Of a DNA stretch of 64,000 nt, positions 16,222-25,631 are shown one piece after another. The DNA is taken from assembly GCA_052274345.1 (NCBI GenBank), contig DAVZGP010000002.1:62001-126000 (forward strand), in the 5' to 3' direction. Made by a program: the position numbers and the translations under genes. The stretch's first letter is position 1, and each line of letters begins with the position of its first letter. The stretch comes from Clostridium_AD sp937920395 (GTDB lineage: Bacteria; Bacillota; Clostridia; Clostridiales; Clostridiaceae). Below the pieces are notes generated by a model that was not told the origin of the DNA, did not search any database, and saw nothing but the letters and a program-made list of their open reading frames with translations.

Positions 16222-17328
16222 CTAACTTTTACTTGAAGTTTGCCTTGATATATTTAAAAGTACTCCAACTGCAAACATATTAAAAACCAGAGCTGATCCA
16301 CCGTAACTTATAAATGGCAATGGAACACCAGTTACTGGCATTGACCCTGTAACTACAGCAATATTTATTACTGCCTGTATTGCTACAACTGATGTAATTC
16401 CAATACCTAAGATAGTTCCATACATATCTTTAGCTGTAACTGCTGTTTTAATACCTCGCCATACGAAAATTATAAATAACAATATTATAAACGCGCATCC
16501 GATTAACCCCAATTCTTCACCAATTATTGCAAAAATAAAATCTGTTTGGGGCTCTGGTATATATAAACATTTTTGCCTTGACTGGCCAATACCTGCACCA
16601 GTAATGCCACCTGACCCCAGTGCAAGAAGTGACTGAACTAATTGATATCCCTTACCTTGGCTATCAGCAAAAGGATTTCTAAAGTTCATCAGTCTAGCCA
16701 ATCTATATGGTTCAAGAATCGTTAAAGCACCAACTGCTGCAACAAGTGATGAACCTATTGCTAAAAGATGTGATATTTTTGCACCTACTGCAAATAAAAT
16801 AATCACAGTAACAATCATTATAACAGCTGCAATACTCAAGTTTGATCCAAGCAAAACCAAACCTGCATAAAGTCCTGAAACTAATAAATATGGACATATA
16901 CCCTTAAGAAATTCTTTAACTCTTTCTCCCTTTCTCTCTAAACTTTTAGCCATAAATAGCACCACAGTATATTTAGCGATTTCTGATGGTTGAATAGATG
17001 CGAATCCTAATGGAATCCATCTTTTAGCACCGTTGATAGCCGGGAAAGCTAAAACTACAATTAAAAGTGCTATCGTAATCACCATAATTATTCCAGTATA
17101 TTTTTTTATAATGTGATAATCAGTTTTAATAGCTATAGCCATAAAAATACAGCCAACAACTGCCCACATAAGCTGCTTTTTCAAAAAATACTCTGGATCA
17201 TTATATTTAAAAGCCGCAACATATGAACTGGAACTATAAACCATTACTACTCCAATAGCCACAAGAACAATTATCGTTGCAAATAATATAAAATCTATCT
17301 GTCCCATTTTAGAATTATACTTTTTCAT
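16222..17328 (-). CDS. ftsW: SEDS glycosyltransferase FtsW/SpoVE
   Basis: A 368-residue SEDS polytopic protein that polymerises lipid II into glycan strands with its partner transpeptidase. Family motifs PEYFLKKQLMWA, NGAKRWIPLGF, RNPFADSQGKGYQ and PVTGVPLPFISYGGSAL are present, with about ten membrane segments. It is encoded 20 bp after mraY with spoVD upstream, so FtsW plus SpoVD form the likely septal or cortex synthase pair. Whether it serves division (FtsW) or the spore cortex (SpoVE) cannot be told from sequence. Confidence 0.92.
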   Translation of the reverse strand: MKKYNSKMGQIDFILFATIIVLVAIGVVMVYSSSSYVAAFKYNDPEYFLKKQLMWAVVGCIFMAIAIKTDYHIIKKYTGIIMVITIALLIVVLAFPAINGAKRWIPLGFASIQPSEIAKYTVVLFMAKSLERKGERVKEFLKGICPYLLVSGLYAGLVLLGSNLSIAAVIMIVTVIILFAVGAKISHLLAIGSSLVAAVGALTILEPYRLARLMNFRNPFADSQGKGYQLVQSLLALGSGGITGAGIGQSRQKCLYIPEPQTDFIFAIIGEELGLIGCAFIILLFIIFVWRGIKTAVTAKDMYGTILGIGITSVVAIQAVINIAVVTGSMPVTGVPLPFISYGGSALVFNMFAVGVLLNISRQTSSKS

Positions 17329-17348
17329 ATTATATCCTCCTTACATCA

Positions 17349-18302
17349 CTAATAGGAAAATGATAAAAATCCGATTAAACATAAAATTACTGTTACAACG
17401 GAGAATACTGCAACAACTTTAGTCTCATGCCATCCACTTAATTCAAAATGATGATGAATAGGGGACATTTTAAATACTCTCTTACCTGTAGCCTTAAATA
17501 CCGAAACTTGAATAATAACTGAGAGTGCCTCCATTACATATATTCCACCTACTATTACAACGAGGAACGGTGATTTTAGTATCATGCCAACGGCTGCTAC
17601 TGCTCCGCCAAGTGCTAAAGATCCCATATCCCCCATAAAAATTTGTGCTTTATAAGAATTGTATTTTAAAAATCCTAATAGAGCACCTGCAAGTGCTGCA
17701 CAAAATATTGAAAGAGAAGGATGAAACAGCATATTGCTAACTAAAGCAAAAAATGTCATAACCACTATCGTAACTGAAGTTGCGAGTCCATCTAACCCAT
17801 CAGTTAAATTAACTGAATTAGTAGTTGCTGCAAAATAAATAATAATAAAAGGTACGTACCAAATTCCCAAATTCACACTTCTACTAGTAAATGGTATCGT
17901 TATGTCAGTTCCTAACCTAATTGAAGCGTAATAGCCAATTATTCCTGCAACTATCACTATAAGTAACATCTTTTGTTTAGATTTAAGTCCTTCATTTTCT
18001 TTATGTGTTATCTTTAGAAAATCATCAATAAGTCCTATTATTCCAAAAGCTATTAAACAATATAATGCAATCATGGCTTCATCATTTGTATGTCTAACAA
18101 TTAATAACATTGTAATTATTGTTGAAATTATAAATATTATGCCACCCATAGTAGGTGTTCCAGCTTTTTTAAGATGACTTTTAGGTCCTTCTGCCCTTAT
18201 ATTCTGACCAAATTTAAGCTTATGTAGAAGTGGAATTATCAATGGTCCTTGTATAATTGATAATAAAAATGCAATTATTACAGAATAAATAATCAAACTC
18301 AT
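17349..18302 (-). CDS. mraY: Phospho-N-acetylmuramoyl-pentapeptide transferase MraY
   Basis: A 317-residue membrane enzyme that transfers phospho-MurNAc-pentapeptide from UMP to undecaprenyl phosphate, giving lipid I. It shows the Asp92-Asp93 pair (GLIDDFLKI), NLTDGLDGLA (166-174) with the Mg-binding Asp, and the SPIHHHFE loop near residue 278. Ten hydrophobic segments fit the family. The start overlaps murF by four bases. The next genes usually found in Firmicutes, murD and murG, are not here. Confidence 0.96.
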   Translation of the reverse strand: MSLIIYSVIIAFLLSIIQGPLIIPLLHKLKFGQNIRAEGPKSHLKKAGTPTMGGIIFIISTIITMLLIVRHTNDEAMIALYCLIAFGIIGLIDDFLKITHKENEGLKSKQKMLLIVIVAGIIGYYASIRLGTDITIPFTSRSVNLGIWYVPFIIIYFAATTNSVNLTDGLDGLATSVTIVVMTFFALVSNMLFHPSLSIFCAALAGALLGFLKYNSYKAQIFMGDMGSLALGGAVAAVGMILKSPFLVVIVGGIYVMEALSVIIQVSVFKATGKRVFKMSPIHHHFELSGWHETKVVAVFSVVTVILCLIGFLSFSY

Positions 18303-19693
18303 TTTTCTATCACCTCTTTATTATTAATATTTTCGAGTTTCTCCACTATACTCTCAAACTTCATATATCTTGAAGCTTTAACCAAAACAACATCGTCTTT
18401 TTTTAGAACTTTATCTAGAAAGGAAACTACTTCATTATAGGTTTCAAAACTTCTATATTTATCTATATCATTAAATCCTTCTTTATATGCATCATTAAAT
18501 TCACCAAGTGTAATTAATAAATCAATCCCTTTGCTTTTGGCATATTCTCCAACTTGTTTATGTCCATCATATGCACTATCTCCCAGTTCTCTCATAGTGC
18601 CAAAAATCGCGATCTTCGTTGTGCCTCGAGTATTTCCCAGGACATCAATGGCAGCGAGCATTGAATCAGGACTAGCATTATAACAGTCATTAATTATAGT
18701 GAATTTTTTCCCTTTTGTTATATTTAATCGCATAGACGTAGCTTCAAGTTTTTTAAACCCTAACGTTATTTCTTTATAACTCATATTCATTACTCTTGCA
18801 CATGCTACAGCGAGCATTGAGTTGAGGATGTTATGACGTCCTGGTATATTTACCTCAATAGCAGTTTCTACTAAGTTTTTTCCATCCATTACGTTAAATA
18901 TTATTTTCTTTTCAAGGACATTTAAATTACATGCAGTATAATCAGCCTCTGAATCAATCCCCGTTTTTATAAGTTTATATTTTGATATGATATCTTGTAA
19001 TAAATCATTATCTGAATTTACAATTAGAACACCATCATCACTAAAAAAATCTGTTATTTCCATTTTAGCTTTTAAAATATTTTCTCGAGTTTTAAGATTT
19101 TCAATATGAGACATTCCAATGTTAGTAATAATAGCAATATCAGGTTTAGCAACTTCACACAAGTTATGAATTTCGAAAAAGTCACTCATACCCATTTCAA
19201 GTACAGCAACATCATAAGTTTTATCTAACTTAAATATCATCATAGGCAATCCTATTTCATTATTAAAATTACCTAACGTTTTAAACACTTTAAACTTAGC
19301 ACTAAGAACTGCTGCAACTAAGTCTTTTGTAGATGTCTTGCCTGTAGAACCAGTAATTCCTACTACCTTTATATTTAGCTTGTTTATGTAAAATTTAGCA
19401 AGCATAAGAAGTGCCTTTTTTGTATCTGCTACCTTAATAACAGATGTTTTCTTATTAAACTCAGACTTTTTGAATTTCATATCATCAATTATACAAATTG
19501 AAGCACCTTTTTTACTAGCAATGGAGGCATACTCATTAGCATTAAAATTTTCACCTTTTATTGCTATAAAAATATCGTCATCTTTTATAATTCTTGTATC
19601 TAAACATACATTATTATGCTTAGTACTCTCACCTTGCAAGACTAATTCTCCATGAACTGCCTCTATTATTTCATTTGTTGTAATATATTCCAT
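18299..19693 (-). CDS. murF: UDP-MurNAc-tripeptide:D-Ala-D-Ala ligase MurF
   Basis: A 464-residue Mur ligase adding D-Ala-D-Ala to UDP-MurNAc-tripeptide, the last cytoplasmic step of the precursor. The P-loop GSTGKTS lies at 115-121, followed by the central domain (VLEMGMSDF, TNIGMSHIENL) and the C-terminal domain (YNASPDSML). Length is normal. It starts directly at the murE stop and overlaps mraY by four bases, so murE-murF-mraY are translationally coupled. Confidence 0.95.
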   Translation of the reverse strand: MEYITTNEIIEAVHGELVLQGESTKHNNVCLDTRIIKDDDIFIAIKGENFNANEYASIASKKGASICIIDDMKFKKSEFNKKTSVIKVADTKKALLMLAKFYINKLNIKVVGITGSTGKTSTKDLVAAVLSAKFKVFKTLGNFNNEIGLPMMIFKLDKTYDVAVLEMGMSDFFEIHNLCEVAKPDIAIITNIGMSHIENLKTRENILKAKMEITDFFSDDGVLIVNSDNDLLQDIISKYKLIKTGIDSEADYTACNLNVLEKKIIFNVMDGKNLVETAIEVNIPGRHNILNSMLAVACARVMNMSYKEITLGFKKLEATSMRLNITKGKKFTIINDCYNASPDSMLAAIDVLGNTRGTTKIAIFGTMRELGDSAYDGHKQVGEYAKSKGIDLLITLGEFNDAYKEGFNDIDKYRSFETYNEVVSFLDKVLKKDDVVLVKASRYMKFESIVEKLENINNKEVIEK

Positions 19694-21136
19694 TTATAAT
19701 TTCTCCTTAAGTATCTCTGAAATGACTTCTCTCTCATCAAAATGTATAGTTTTATCTTTAAGTATTTGATAATCTTCATGACCTTTTCCTGCAATAACAA
19801 TTATATCACCAATTGTTGCGCTCTCTATTGCTCGTTTTATAGCATCACGTCTATTCTCTATTATTTCAAAATTATTCTTTTCAATGCCGCGAACTACATC
19901 TTTAATGATTTCCATTGGGTTTTCAGTTCTTGGATTATCAGAAGTTATAAATGAAAAATCACTTAAACTTGTTCCTATTCTACCCATTATTGGTCTTTTT
20001 GTTTTATCTCTATCCCCACCACAACCATAAACAGCTATAAGTTTACCTTTCGTAAATTCCCTTACAGTTTCCAAAATGTTTTCTAAACCATCAGGTGTAT
20101 GTGCATAATCTAAAATTATTTCAAACCCCAAATTATGATTGTTTTCAACAAGTTCACATCGTCCAAGTACTTGTACCTTTCGTAGTGCCTCTCGAATTAC
20201 AGGTATCTCAACTCCTTGATTTAAACAAACTGCTATAGACCCAAGCGCATTATATACATTATAATTTCCTGGTATATTTAATTCCATATCAAAAGAATTT
20301 TCTTTGTATTTTAAAGTGAATTTACTACCCCTTGAATGCATTTTTATATTGGTAGCCATAATATCTGCCTTATGGTTTAATGCAAAGCTTAATTTACTAT
20401 TTTTTATTGAATTATATGCTTTTACACCATATTCATCATCAATATTAATTACTGATACTTTGCTTAACTTAAATAATTTTAATTTAGCATTAAAATAATT
20501 TTCAAAGGTTTTATGAAAATCCAAATGATCTTGAGTTAAATTTGTAAAAATGCTTTCACAAAACTCTATACCATATACTCTATCTAAGCTTAAAGAATGT
20601 GATGACACCTCCATTACACAATAATCAACATTAGAATCTACCATTTCTTTAAAAAGCCCATGTAGCTCTAATGATTCCGGAGTAGTTCTCTCTGTATGAA
20701 TCTTCTTTGTCCCTATAAAATTTGCTATAGTACCTATTAGTCCAACCTTATATCCACTCTGCTCGAGTATTGCTTTAATCATAAATGCTGATGTTGTTTT
20801 TCCGTTAGTTCCAGTTATCCCTATCATTTTCATGTTACGACTTGGATTTGAGTAATAATTTGACGAACTTATGGCCAATGCCTTTCTTGAATCCTTAGTA
20901 TTGATCACAATGGCATCTATATTTTCTATTTCTTTCTGACATACAACTGCAATAGCACCATTATTAATAGCACTTTGTATATATTTATGTCCATCAAGCT
21001 TATATCCTTCTATAGCGAAAAACACATCACCCTTTTTAACCTTTCTTGAATCATATTGAATTTCTTTTATATCTGTATCAATATCACCCTTTATTAAATC
21101 GAATTTAATGTTCTCCATTATTTTTCTTAACTTCAT
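19694..21136 (-). CDS. murE: UDP-MurNAc-L-Ala-D-Glu:meso-diaminopimelate ligase MurE
   Basis: A 480-residue Mur ligase adding the third stem-peptide residue. The P-loop GTNGKTT is at 109-115. DNPR at 400-403 is the meso-diaminopimelate recognition motif, so the cell wall is predicted to be of the m-DAP type. The C-terminal GKGHEDYQ block is present. The gene begins after a 328-bp gap from spoVD holding a palindromic element and a plus-strand hairpin. It runs straight into murF. Confidence 0.96.
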   Translation of the reverse strand: MKLRKIMENIKFDLIKGDIDTDIKEIQYDSRKVKKGDVFFAIEGYKLDGHKYIQSAINNGAIAVVCQKEIENIDAIVINTKDSRKALAISSSNYYSNPSRNMKMIGITGTNGKTTSAFMIKAILEQSGYKVGLIGTIANFIGTKKIHTERTTPESLELHGLFKEMVDSNVDYCVMEVSSHSLSLDRVYGIEFCESIFTNLTQDHLDFHKTFENYFNAKLKLFKLSKVSVINIDDEYGVKAYNSIKNSKLSFALNHKADIMATNIKMHSRGSKFTLKYKENSFDMELNIPGNYNVYNALGSIAVCLNQGVEIPVIREALRKVQVLGRCELVENNHNLGFEIILDYAHTPDGLENILETVREFTKGKLIAVYGCGGDRDKTKRPIMGRIGTSLSDFSFITSDNPRTENPMEIIKDVVRGIEKNNFEIIENRRDAIKRAIESATIGDIIVIAGKGHEDYQILKDKTIHFDEREVISEILKEKL

Positions 21137-21275
21137 ACAATCGCTCCCTTAAGTCATAACATAATACTACTAAGTAGAAATATATTATACTTTTTATTAC
21201 TAACCTCTTTTATAAATAATATACAAATAAAGTTAATTTCATAAAAAAATAACTCTACCCTCTAACATGGCAAAT
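21137..21275. other. murE upstream region
   Basis: AT-rich, with no gene. It should hold the murE ribosome-binding site and perhaps a promoter; none was clear enough to call. Confidence 0.4.
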
Positions 21276-21316
21276 CCGACAGTTCAGAAATACTGAATCC
21301 TGTCGGTTTTTGTTTT
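21276..21316 (+). terminator. Plus-strand rho-independent terminator with no cognate gene
   Basis: CCGACAG and CTGTCGG pair perfectly with an inner TTCAG/CTGAA stem and an AAATA loop, followed by TTTTTGTTTT. The U-run exists only on the plus strand, while every gene for kilobases on both sides is on the minus strand. It suggests a short antisense transcript or a relic. Confidence 0.7.
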
Positions 21317-21347
21317 CCACATGTTAATTTATAATTATACACTATAT

Positions 21348-21464
21348 TTAACGACATTTCAGAAGGAAAGTTTTTAATTTCTATAAAAGCTAGTTTAAAT
21401 CTCCTTCTGAAGTCGTTAATTCATCTCTTTCAGAGATGTTGCAGCGACCCAGGAGATGATTTAA
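21348..21464 (-). repeat. Short palindromic 3'-UTR element, copy 2 (after spoVD)
   Basis: Starts at the base next to the spoVD stop codon. It has the same order as copy 1: TTAAATCATCTCCTG, a small hairpin (CATCTCT/AGAGATG, missing in copy 1), then TTAACGACTTCAGAAGGA pairing with TCCTTCTGAAATGTCGTTAA. The core blocks are almost identical to 9381-9480, while the loops differ. Confidence 0.82.
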
Positions 21465-23660
21465 CTAATCAGCCATAATATCTAGATCTGCAGTAATTAT
21501 AGTTCCTTTTTTCACAACTTTACCATCGTCACTTTGGTCTGTGACTATTCCACTTCCAGTAAATTTAACATTTAGACCAAGTTTACTTAGTAGTTTGCTA
21601 GCCCTTTGTGAACTACTCCCTATAATACTTGGAACCACAACCATATTATTCTCATTTTGTACCTTACCTGTATGCAAGATAATTTCAGTTCCCTCTTTAA
21701 CAGTAACACCAGGTTTTGGAGTCATATCCGTAACTGTACCTTCAGCTGGACTTGATTTTATCCTTAAATTATTATCTTTTAGTATCTTTTGCGCATCTGC
21801 TGTTTTAAGGCCTCTTACCTCAGGTACGATAATATCCTTTAATAAACTTTTGCCGACCTCTTCACTAGTTGCATCAGATTTTAATGATAAATAATTAAAT
21901 ATATCGTTAAATACCTGTTTTCCAACAACAGTTGCAATCTGACCACCATAATAATTAGAAGGATCTGGTTCATCTATATTAACAAGTATAGTTATCTTAG
22001 GGTCATCCGCCGGAGCCATTCCTGCAAATGATGAAACATATTTTTGCGATGCATAACCTGGACCTGTTGTACTAATCTTTTGAGCAGTTCCTGTTTTTCC
22101 TGCGATATGGTAGCCTGCGATAAATGCCTTCTTACCACCACCGCTTTCAACAACTTGTTCAAGATAAGACCTAAGTTTTTTTGCAACTGCTGTATCAATT
22201 ATCTTTCTCGTATTATAATTCGAATAAGTTTTTAAAACTTTTTTAGTATTTGTATCACCATAATCAACTATCTCTTTCATGATATGAGGAGTTATAAGCT
22301 TGCCGCCATTTGCAATAGCATTAAAGCCAGTTAAATATTGTATGCAAGATATAGCGTTACTTTGACCAAATGATGTTGTTGCTACATCTTGAGCAGTCAT
22401 GTCTTTAGTCTTTCTAATTATTCCTGAAGCTTCACCATTAACATCTATACCAGTTTTTTTACCAAACCCAAACAAATAAATGTACTTATTTAATTTTTCA
22501 GGTCCTAGTCTACGACCTAGCTCCATAAATCCAACATTACAAGAGTTTTTTAATATATCCACAAAGTTTTCAGCTCCATGTCCTGTAGTTTTCCAACACT
22601 TGATTCTTCTTCCTGCAACTACTGTGCTACCAGAGCAGAAAAATTTATCATCTTCCTTAACTAACTTTTCTTCCATTGCAGCTGTAGCTGTAAACACTTT
22701 AAAAATAGACCCTGGCTCAAAAATGTCACTAACAGCCCTATTTCTCCATGCCTTTTGGTTTTCGTCATAACTTTTGCTAAGATCCCAAGGATCATTAGGG
22801 TTATAATCCGGTTTATTAGCCATACCTAATATTTCCCCGTTTTTAGGATTCATAACAATTATACTAACTGCTTTTGCTTTATTATCAATCATAGCTTGTG
22901 ATGCAGCTTTTTCGCAAAAATACTGAATCATCTCATCAACAGTAAGCACTACATCTTTACCATTTATGGGTTTTGTATAATCCGATATAGTATAAGGTAC
23001 TTCTTCACTTTTTCTATCTGTTTCTGAAATTTTCATGCCAGGTATCCCTGATAGAAATTTATTGTAATAAAGTTCAACTCCTGTTAAACCATTACCATCA
23101 GAATTTGTATGTCCTAAAACACTTGATAAGAAATTATCATTTGGATAATACCTTTTAGTGTCACCTGTAATAACAATTCCTCGTAGATTATGCTTTTTCG
23201 AATAATCACTTATTTTATCAGCTGTAGCTTTTTCTATTCTTCTCTTCAAAATTGCTGATCCAATAGCTTTACCTTTTGAATTTGTCTTAGTCAAAGTTGA
23301 TAAAACGTCACTAGATTTCATTTCAAGGATTGTAGCTAGTTCTGGTGCAATAGTTTTCATACTTAAGCTATTTTTCTTTGTAGTTTCTCTTAATGCATTA
23401 AGATCTAAATCTACTCTAAAAACATTTGCACTTATAGCTAGCTCTTTTCCATTTCTATCTAGAATCCGTCCCCTCTTTGGTGAAATTCGAACATCACTTG
23501 TCCACTGTTGAATTGCTTTTTCTTTGTAATCTGATCCCTTAACTATCATTACGTAGCTTAACCTACTAATTAATAGAAAAAGCAAAATAAAAAGTATGAA
23601 AAAGACAATTAACATTCTGCGTTTAACTACCACCTTGTCCCTATACTCTCCTCTTGCCAA
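21465..23660 (-). CDS. spoVD: Class B penicillin-binding protein with two PASTA domains (SpoVD/PbpB, FtsI type)
   Basis: A 731-residue transpeptidase that cross-links septal or cortex peptidoglycan with a SEDS partner. There is one N-terminal transmembrane helix, a PBP-dimer domain (about 50-220) and a transpeptidase domain with SIFK (Ser nucleophile), SCN and KTGT motifs. Two C-terminal PASTA domains begin near IVPEVRGL and VVPSIIGS. The frame opens at ATG 23681, but that codon lies upstream of the GGGGGG site, so TTG 23660 seven bases after it is preferred. It is the partner of ftsL (upstream) and probably ftsW. The SpoVD versus PbpB assignment is uncertain. Confidence 0.9.
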   Translation of the reverse strand: MARGEYRDKVVVKRRMLIVFFILFILLFLLISRLSYVMIVKGSDYKEKAIQQWTSDVRISPKRGRILDRNGKELAISANVFRVDLDLNALRETTKKNSLSMKTIAPELATILEMKSSDVLSTLTKTNSKGKAIGSAILKRRIEKATADKISDYSKKHNLRGIVITGDTKRYYPNDNFLSSVLGHTNSDGNGLTGVELYYNKFLSGIPGMKISETDRKSEEVPYTISDYTKPINGKDVVLTVDEMIQYFCEKAASQAMIDNKAKAVSIIVMNPKNGEILGMANKPDYNPNDPWDLSKSYDENQKAWRNRAVSDIFEPGSIFKVFTATAAMEEKLVKEDDKFFCSGSTVVAGRRIKCWKTTGHGAENFVDILKNSCNVGFMELGRRLGPEKLNKYIYLFGFGKKTGIDVNGEASGIIRKTKDMTAQDVATTSFGQSNAISCIQYLTGFNAIANGGKLITPHIMKEIVDYGDTNTKKVLKTYSNYNTRKIIDTAVAKKLRSYLEQVVESGGGKKAFIAGYHIAGKTGTAQKISTTGPGYASQKYVSSFAGMAPADDPKITILVNIDEPDPSNYYGGQIATVVGKQVFNDIFNYLSLKSDATSEEVGKSLLKDIIVPEVRGLKTADAQKILKDNNLRIKSSPAEGTVTDMTPKPGVTVKEGTEIILHTGKVQNENNMVVVPSIIGSSSQRASKLLSKLGLNVKFTGSGIVTDQSDDGKVVKKGTIITADLDIMAD

Positions 23661-23701
23661 CTTATTTCCCCCCTGATACATTGCTGGGCATTAATTATTA
23701 T

Positions 23702-24169
23702 TTAAAACATAACATTTTTTATTTTATTTACTACTGTATTACTTATCCTAATTTTAGAATTATCATTCGTACCTAAATTGTTTTTACTCAAATTAAAATA
23801 TTTTATGTCACTGGCACTGGGTTTAACCATATGAAGTTTTGTTGTGGCTGTTTTCTCAATATAGCTTATATTTTTAAACTTTATTAGATCTACCTGATAC
23901 GCATCATTTTCTTTACTTAATACTTCTATCTGAGCTTTAGCTTTAGAACTCGCTTGTTGATAAGAGTAAATCATGCAGTACCTTGCTATAACAACCATTC
24001 CAATAACAAATCCTATAAGTATATTTGTAAGAATTCCTTTTTTCTTTTTAATATCATTTTGTCTTTTACTTTGATTAGCTTGTTTTCTTGACTTCTCTAA
24101 CTCTTCATATTCTTGTGGTTCTAAAACTGTATTTCCATATACCTCAAACTCTTTTTTTGCTACTATCAC
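23702..24169 (-). CDS. ftsL: Cell-division protein FtsL
   Basis: A small bitopic protein (155 residues from the chosen start): a charged cytoplasmic part, one transmembrane helix (about 55-75), then an external coiled coil ending in IEKTATTKLHMVKPSASDIKY-like sequence typical of FtsL. It forms the FtsL-DivIC-DivIB complex. The frame opens at GTG 24187 without a ribosome-binding site; GTG 24169 lies eight bases after GGGG and is preferred. It sits between rsmH and spoVD as in other Firmicutes. Confidence 0.85.
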   Translation of the reverse strand: MIVAKKEFEVYGNTVLEPQEYEELEKSRKQANQSKRQNDIKKKKGILTNILIGFVIGMVVIARYCMIYSYQQASSKAKAQIEVLSKENDAYQVDLIKFKNISYIEKTATTKLHMVKPSASDIKYFNLSKNNLGTNDNSKIRISNTVVNKIKNVMF

Positions 24170-24196
24170 TTTATTCACCCCATCCACAATTTAGAA

Positions 24197-25129
24197 CTAA
24201 ATCTTTTCTGCAACTCTTAGTTTTGCACTTCTACTTCTACTATTTATCTCTAGTTCTTCCTCTGTTGCCCTTATAGGTTTTCTACTAATAAGCTTTACGA
24301 TTGGTGTTTTACCACACACACACATAGGTAACTCTTTTGGACATTTACATGGATCCTCTAGGTTTTTAAATTTAACTTTAACAATTCTATCCTCAAGTGA
24401 CTGGAATGTAATAATCGCCATTCTTCCACCACTATTTAGTCTATCTACTCCGTCCTCTATTGCCTTGTCAAGTATTTTAAGTTCCCCATTAACTTCAATT
24501 CTTATGCCTTGAAAAGTTCTTTTAGCAGGGTGACCTCCATCTCTCTTATACTTTGCAGGGATAGCTGCATCTATAACATTCACAAGTTCAAGCGTTGTTT
24601 CAATTGGTTTGTCTTTTCTTCTATCCACTATGAAATTAGCAATTCTTTTAGAAAATTTTTCTTCACCATAATTTCTTAAAACATCGGCTATTTGCTCTTC
24701 TTCATAATTATTTACAACGTCAAAAGCTGTTATTCCGCGACTTCTATCCATTCTCATATCAAGTTTTGCATCTCTCATATAACTAAATCCACGTTCTGTA
24801 TTATCTAATTGATATGACGAAACTCCTAAATCCATAAAAATTCCATCAACTTTTTCAATTTCTAGTTTGTCTAGTATCGCCTTTATATTGTAAAAATTAT
24901 CATGTACATATGTAACGTTGTTAAATTCCTTAATCTTTTCCTTTGCTGCCTTTAATGCATCCTCGTCTTGATCAATTCCAATAAGCCTTCCTTTAGCTGA
25001 TAATTTTTTTAAAATTTCAAGTGAATGACCTGCACCTCCTAGTGTACAATCCACATAAATTCCATCTTCCTTTATATCAAGTGCTTCAATACATTCATTT
25101 AATAAAACTGATATGTGCTTAAACTCCAT
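24197..25129 (-). CDS. rsmH: 16S rRNA m4C1402 methyltransferase RsmH (MraW)
   Basis: A 310-residue SAM-dependent methyltransferase modifying C1402 of 16S rRNA on N4. The SAM motif DCTLGGAGHS is near residue 27, and FMDLGVSSYQLD, GGHPAKRTFQGIRIEVN and TFQSLEDRIVK are family signatures. Length is normal. It lies 12 bp after mraZ, the classic first pair of the division cluster. Confidence 0.96.
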   Translation of the reverse strand: MEFKHISVLLNECIEALDIKEDGIYVDCTLGGAGHSLEILKKLSAKGRLIGIDQDEDALKAAKEKIKEFNNVTYVHDNFYNIKAILDKLEIEKVDGIFMDLGVSSYQLDNTERGFSYMRDAKLDMRMDRSRGITAFDVVNNYEEEQIADVLRNYGEEKFSKRIANFIVDRRKDKPIETTLELVNVIDAAIPAKYKRDGGHPAKRTFQGIRIEVNGELKILDKAIEDGVDRLNSGGRMAIITFQSLEDRIVKVKFKNLEDPCKCPKELPMCVCGKTPIVKLISRKPIRATEEELEINSRSRSAKLRVAEKI

Positions 25130-25141
25130 TTTTATCTCCTT

Positions 25142-25570
25142 TTATAAGCCTAATTCGTTCATTTTTTCTGCAATCTCATCAAAATTAATATCCGACTCAT
25201 TATATTCATCCCATTTGTCTTTAGCCCATATTTCTATTCTAGTTGATACGCCTATACTTACTATTTCCTTTTTAATCGAAGCGTATTCACATAAATTTTG
25301 TGGTATTAAGGCCCTTCCTTGCTTATCACATGTTATTTCATTTGCACCTGAGAAAAAAAATCTCACGAATGCTCTGGCATCCTTACTAGTTAATGGAAGT
25401 TTTTTAAGTTTTTCCTCCATTATCTTCCATTCGTCCATTGTGTATATATACAAGCATCCATCAAGGCCCTTGGTTAATATAAATTCGCTACCTAATCCTT
25501 CACGAAATTTTGTGGGAATAATCATTCTATTTTTACTATCAATGGCATGTTGATACTCACCAATAAACAT
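25142..25570 (-). CDS. mraZ: Division-cluster transcriptional regulator MraZ
   Basis: A 142-residue protein with two AbrB-like SpoVT domains, each with the DxKxR signature (DSKNRMIIP near 11, DKQGRALIP near 84). MraZ forms rings that bind direct repeats ahead of its own gene and regulates the division operon. Four such 10-bp boxes are present at 25592-25631. It is the first gene of the cluster, with the ribosome-binding site GTGGGGGAAT. Confidence 0.95.
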   Translation of the reverse strand: MFIGEYQHAIDSKNRMIIPTKFREGLGSEFILTKGLDGCLYIYTMDEWKIMEEKLKKLPLTSKDARAFVRFFFSGANEITCDKQGRALIPQNLCEYASIKKEIVSIGVSTRIEIWAKDKWDEYNESDINFDEIAEKMNELGL

Positions 25571-25591
25571 AATATTCCCCCACTTTATATT

Positions 25592-25631
25592 ATTACTCCA
25601 CTTTCAACCACTTTAAACCATTTTAAACCAC
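25592..25631 (-). promoter_or_regulatory. MraZ-binding boxes (four 10-bp direct repeats)
   Basis: On the minus strand GTGGTTTAAA, ATGGTTTAAA, GTGGTTGAAA and GTGGAGTAAT follow each other without gaps, 22 bp before the mraZ start. This matches the known MraZ operator of GTGG boxes with 10-bp spacing. Confidence 0.88.
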
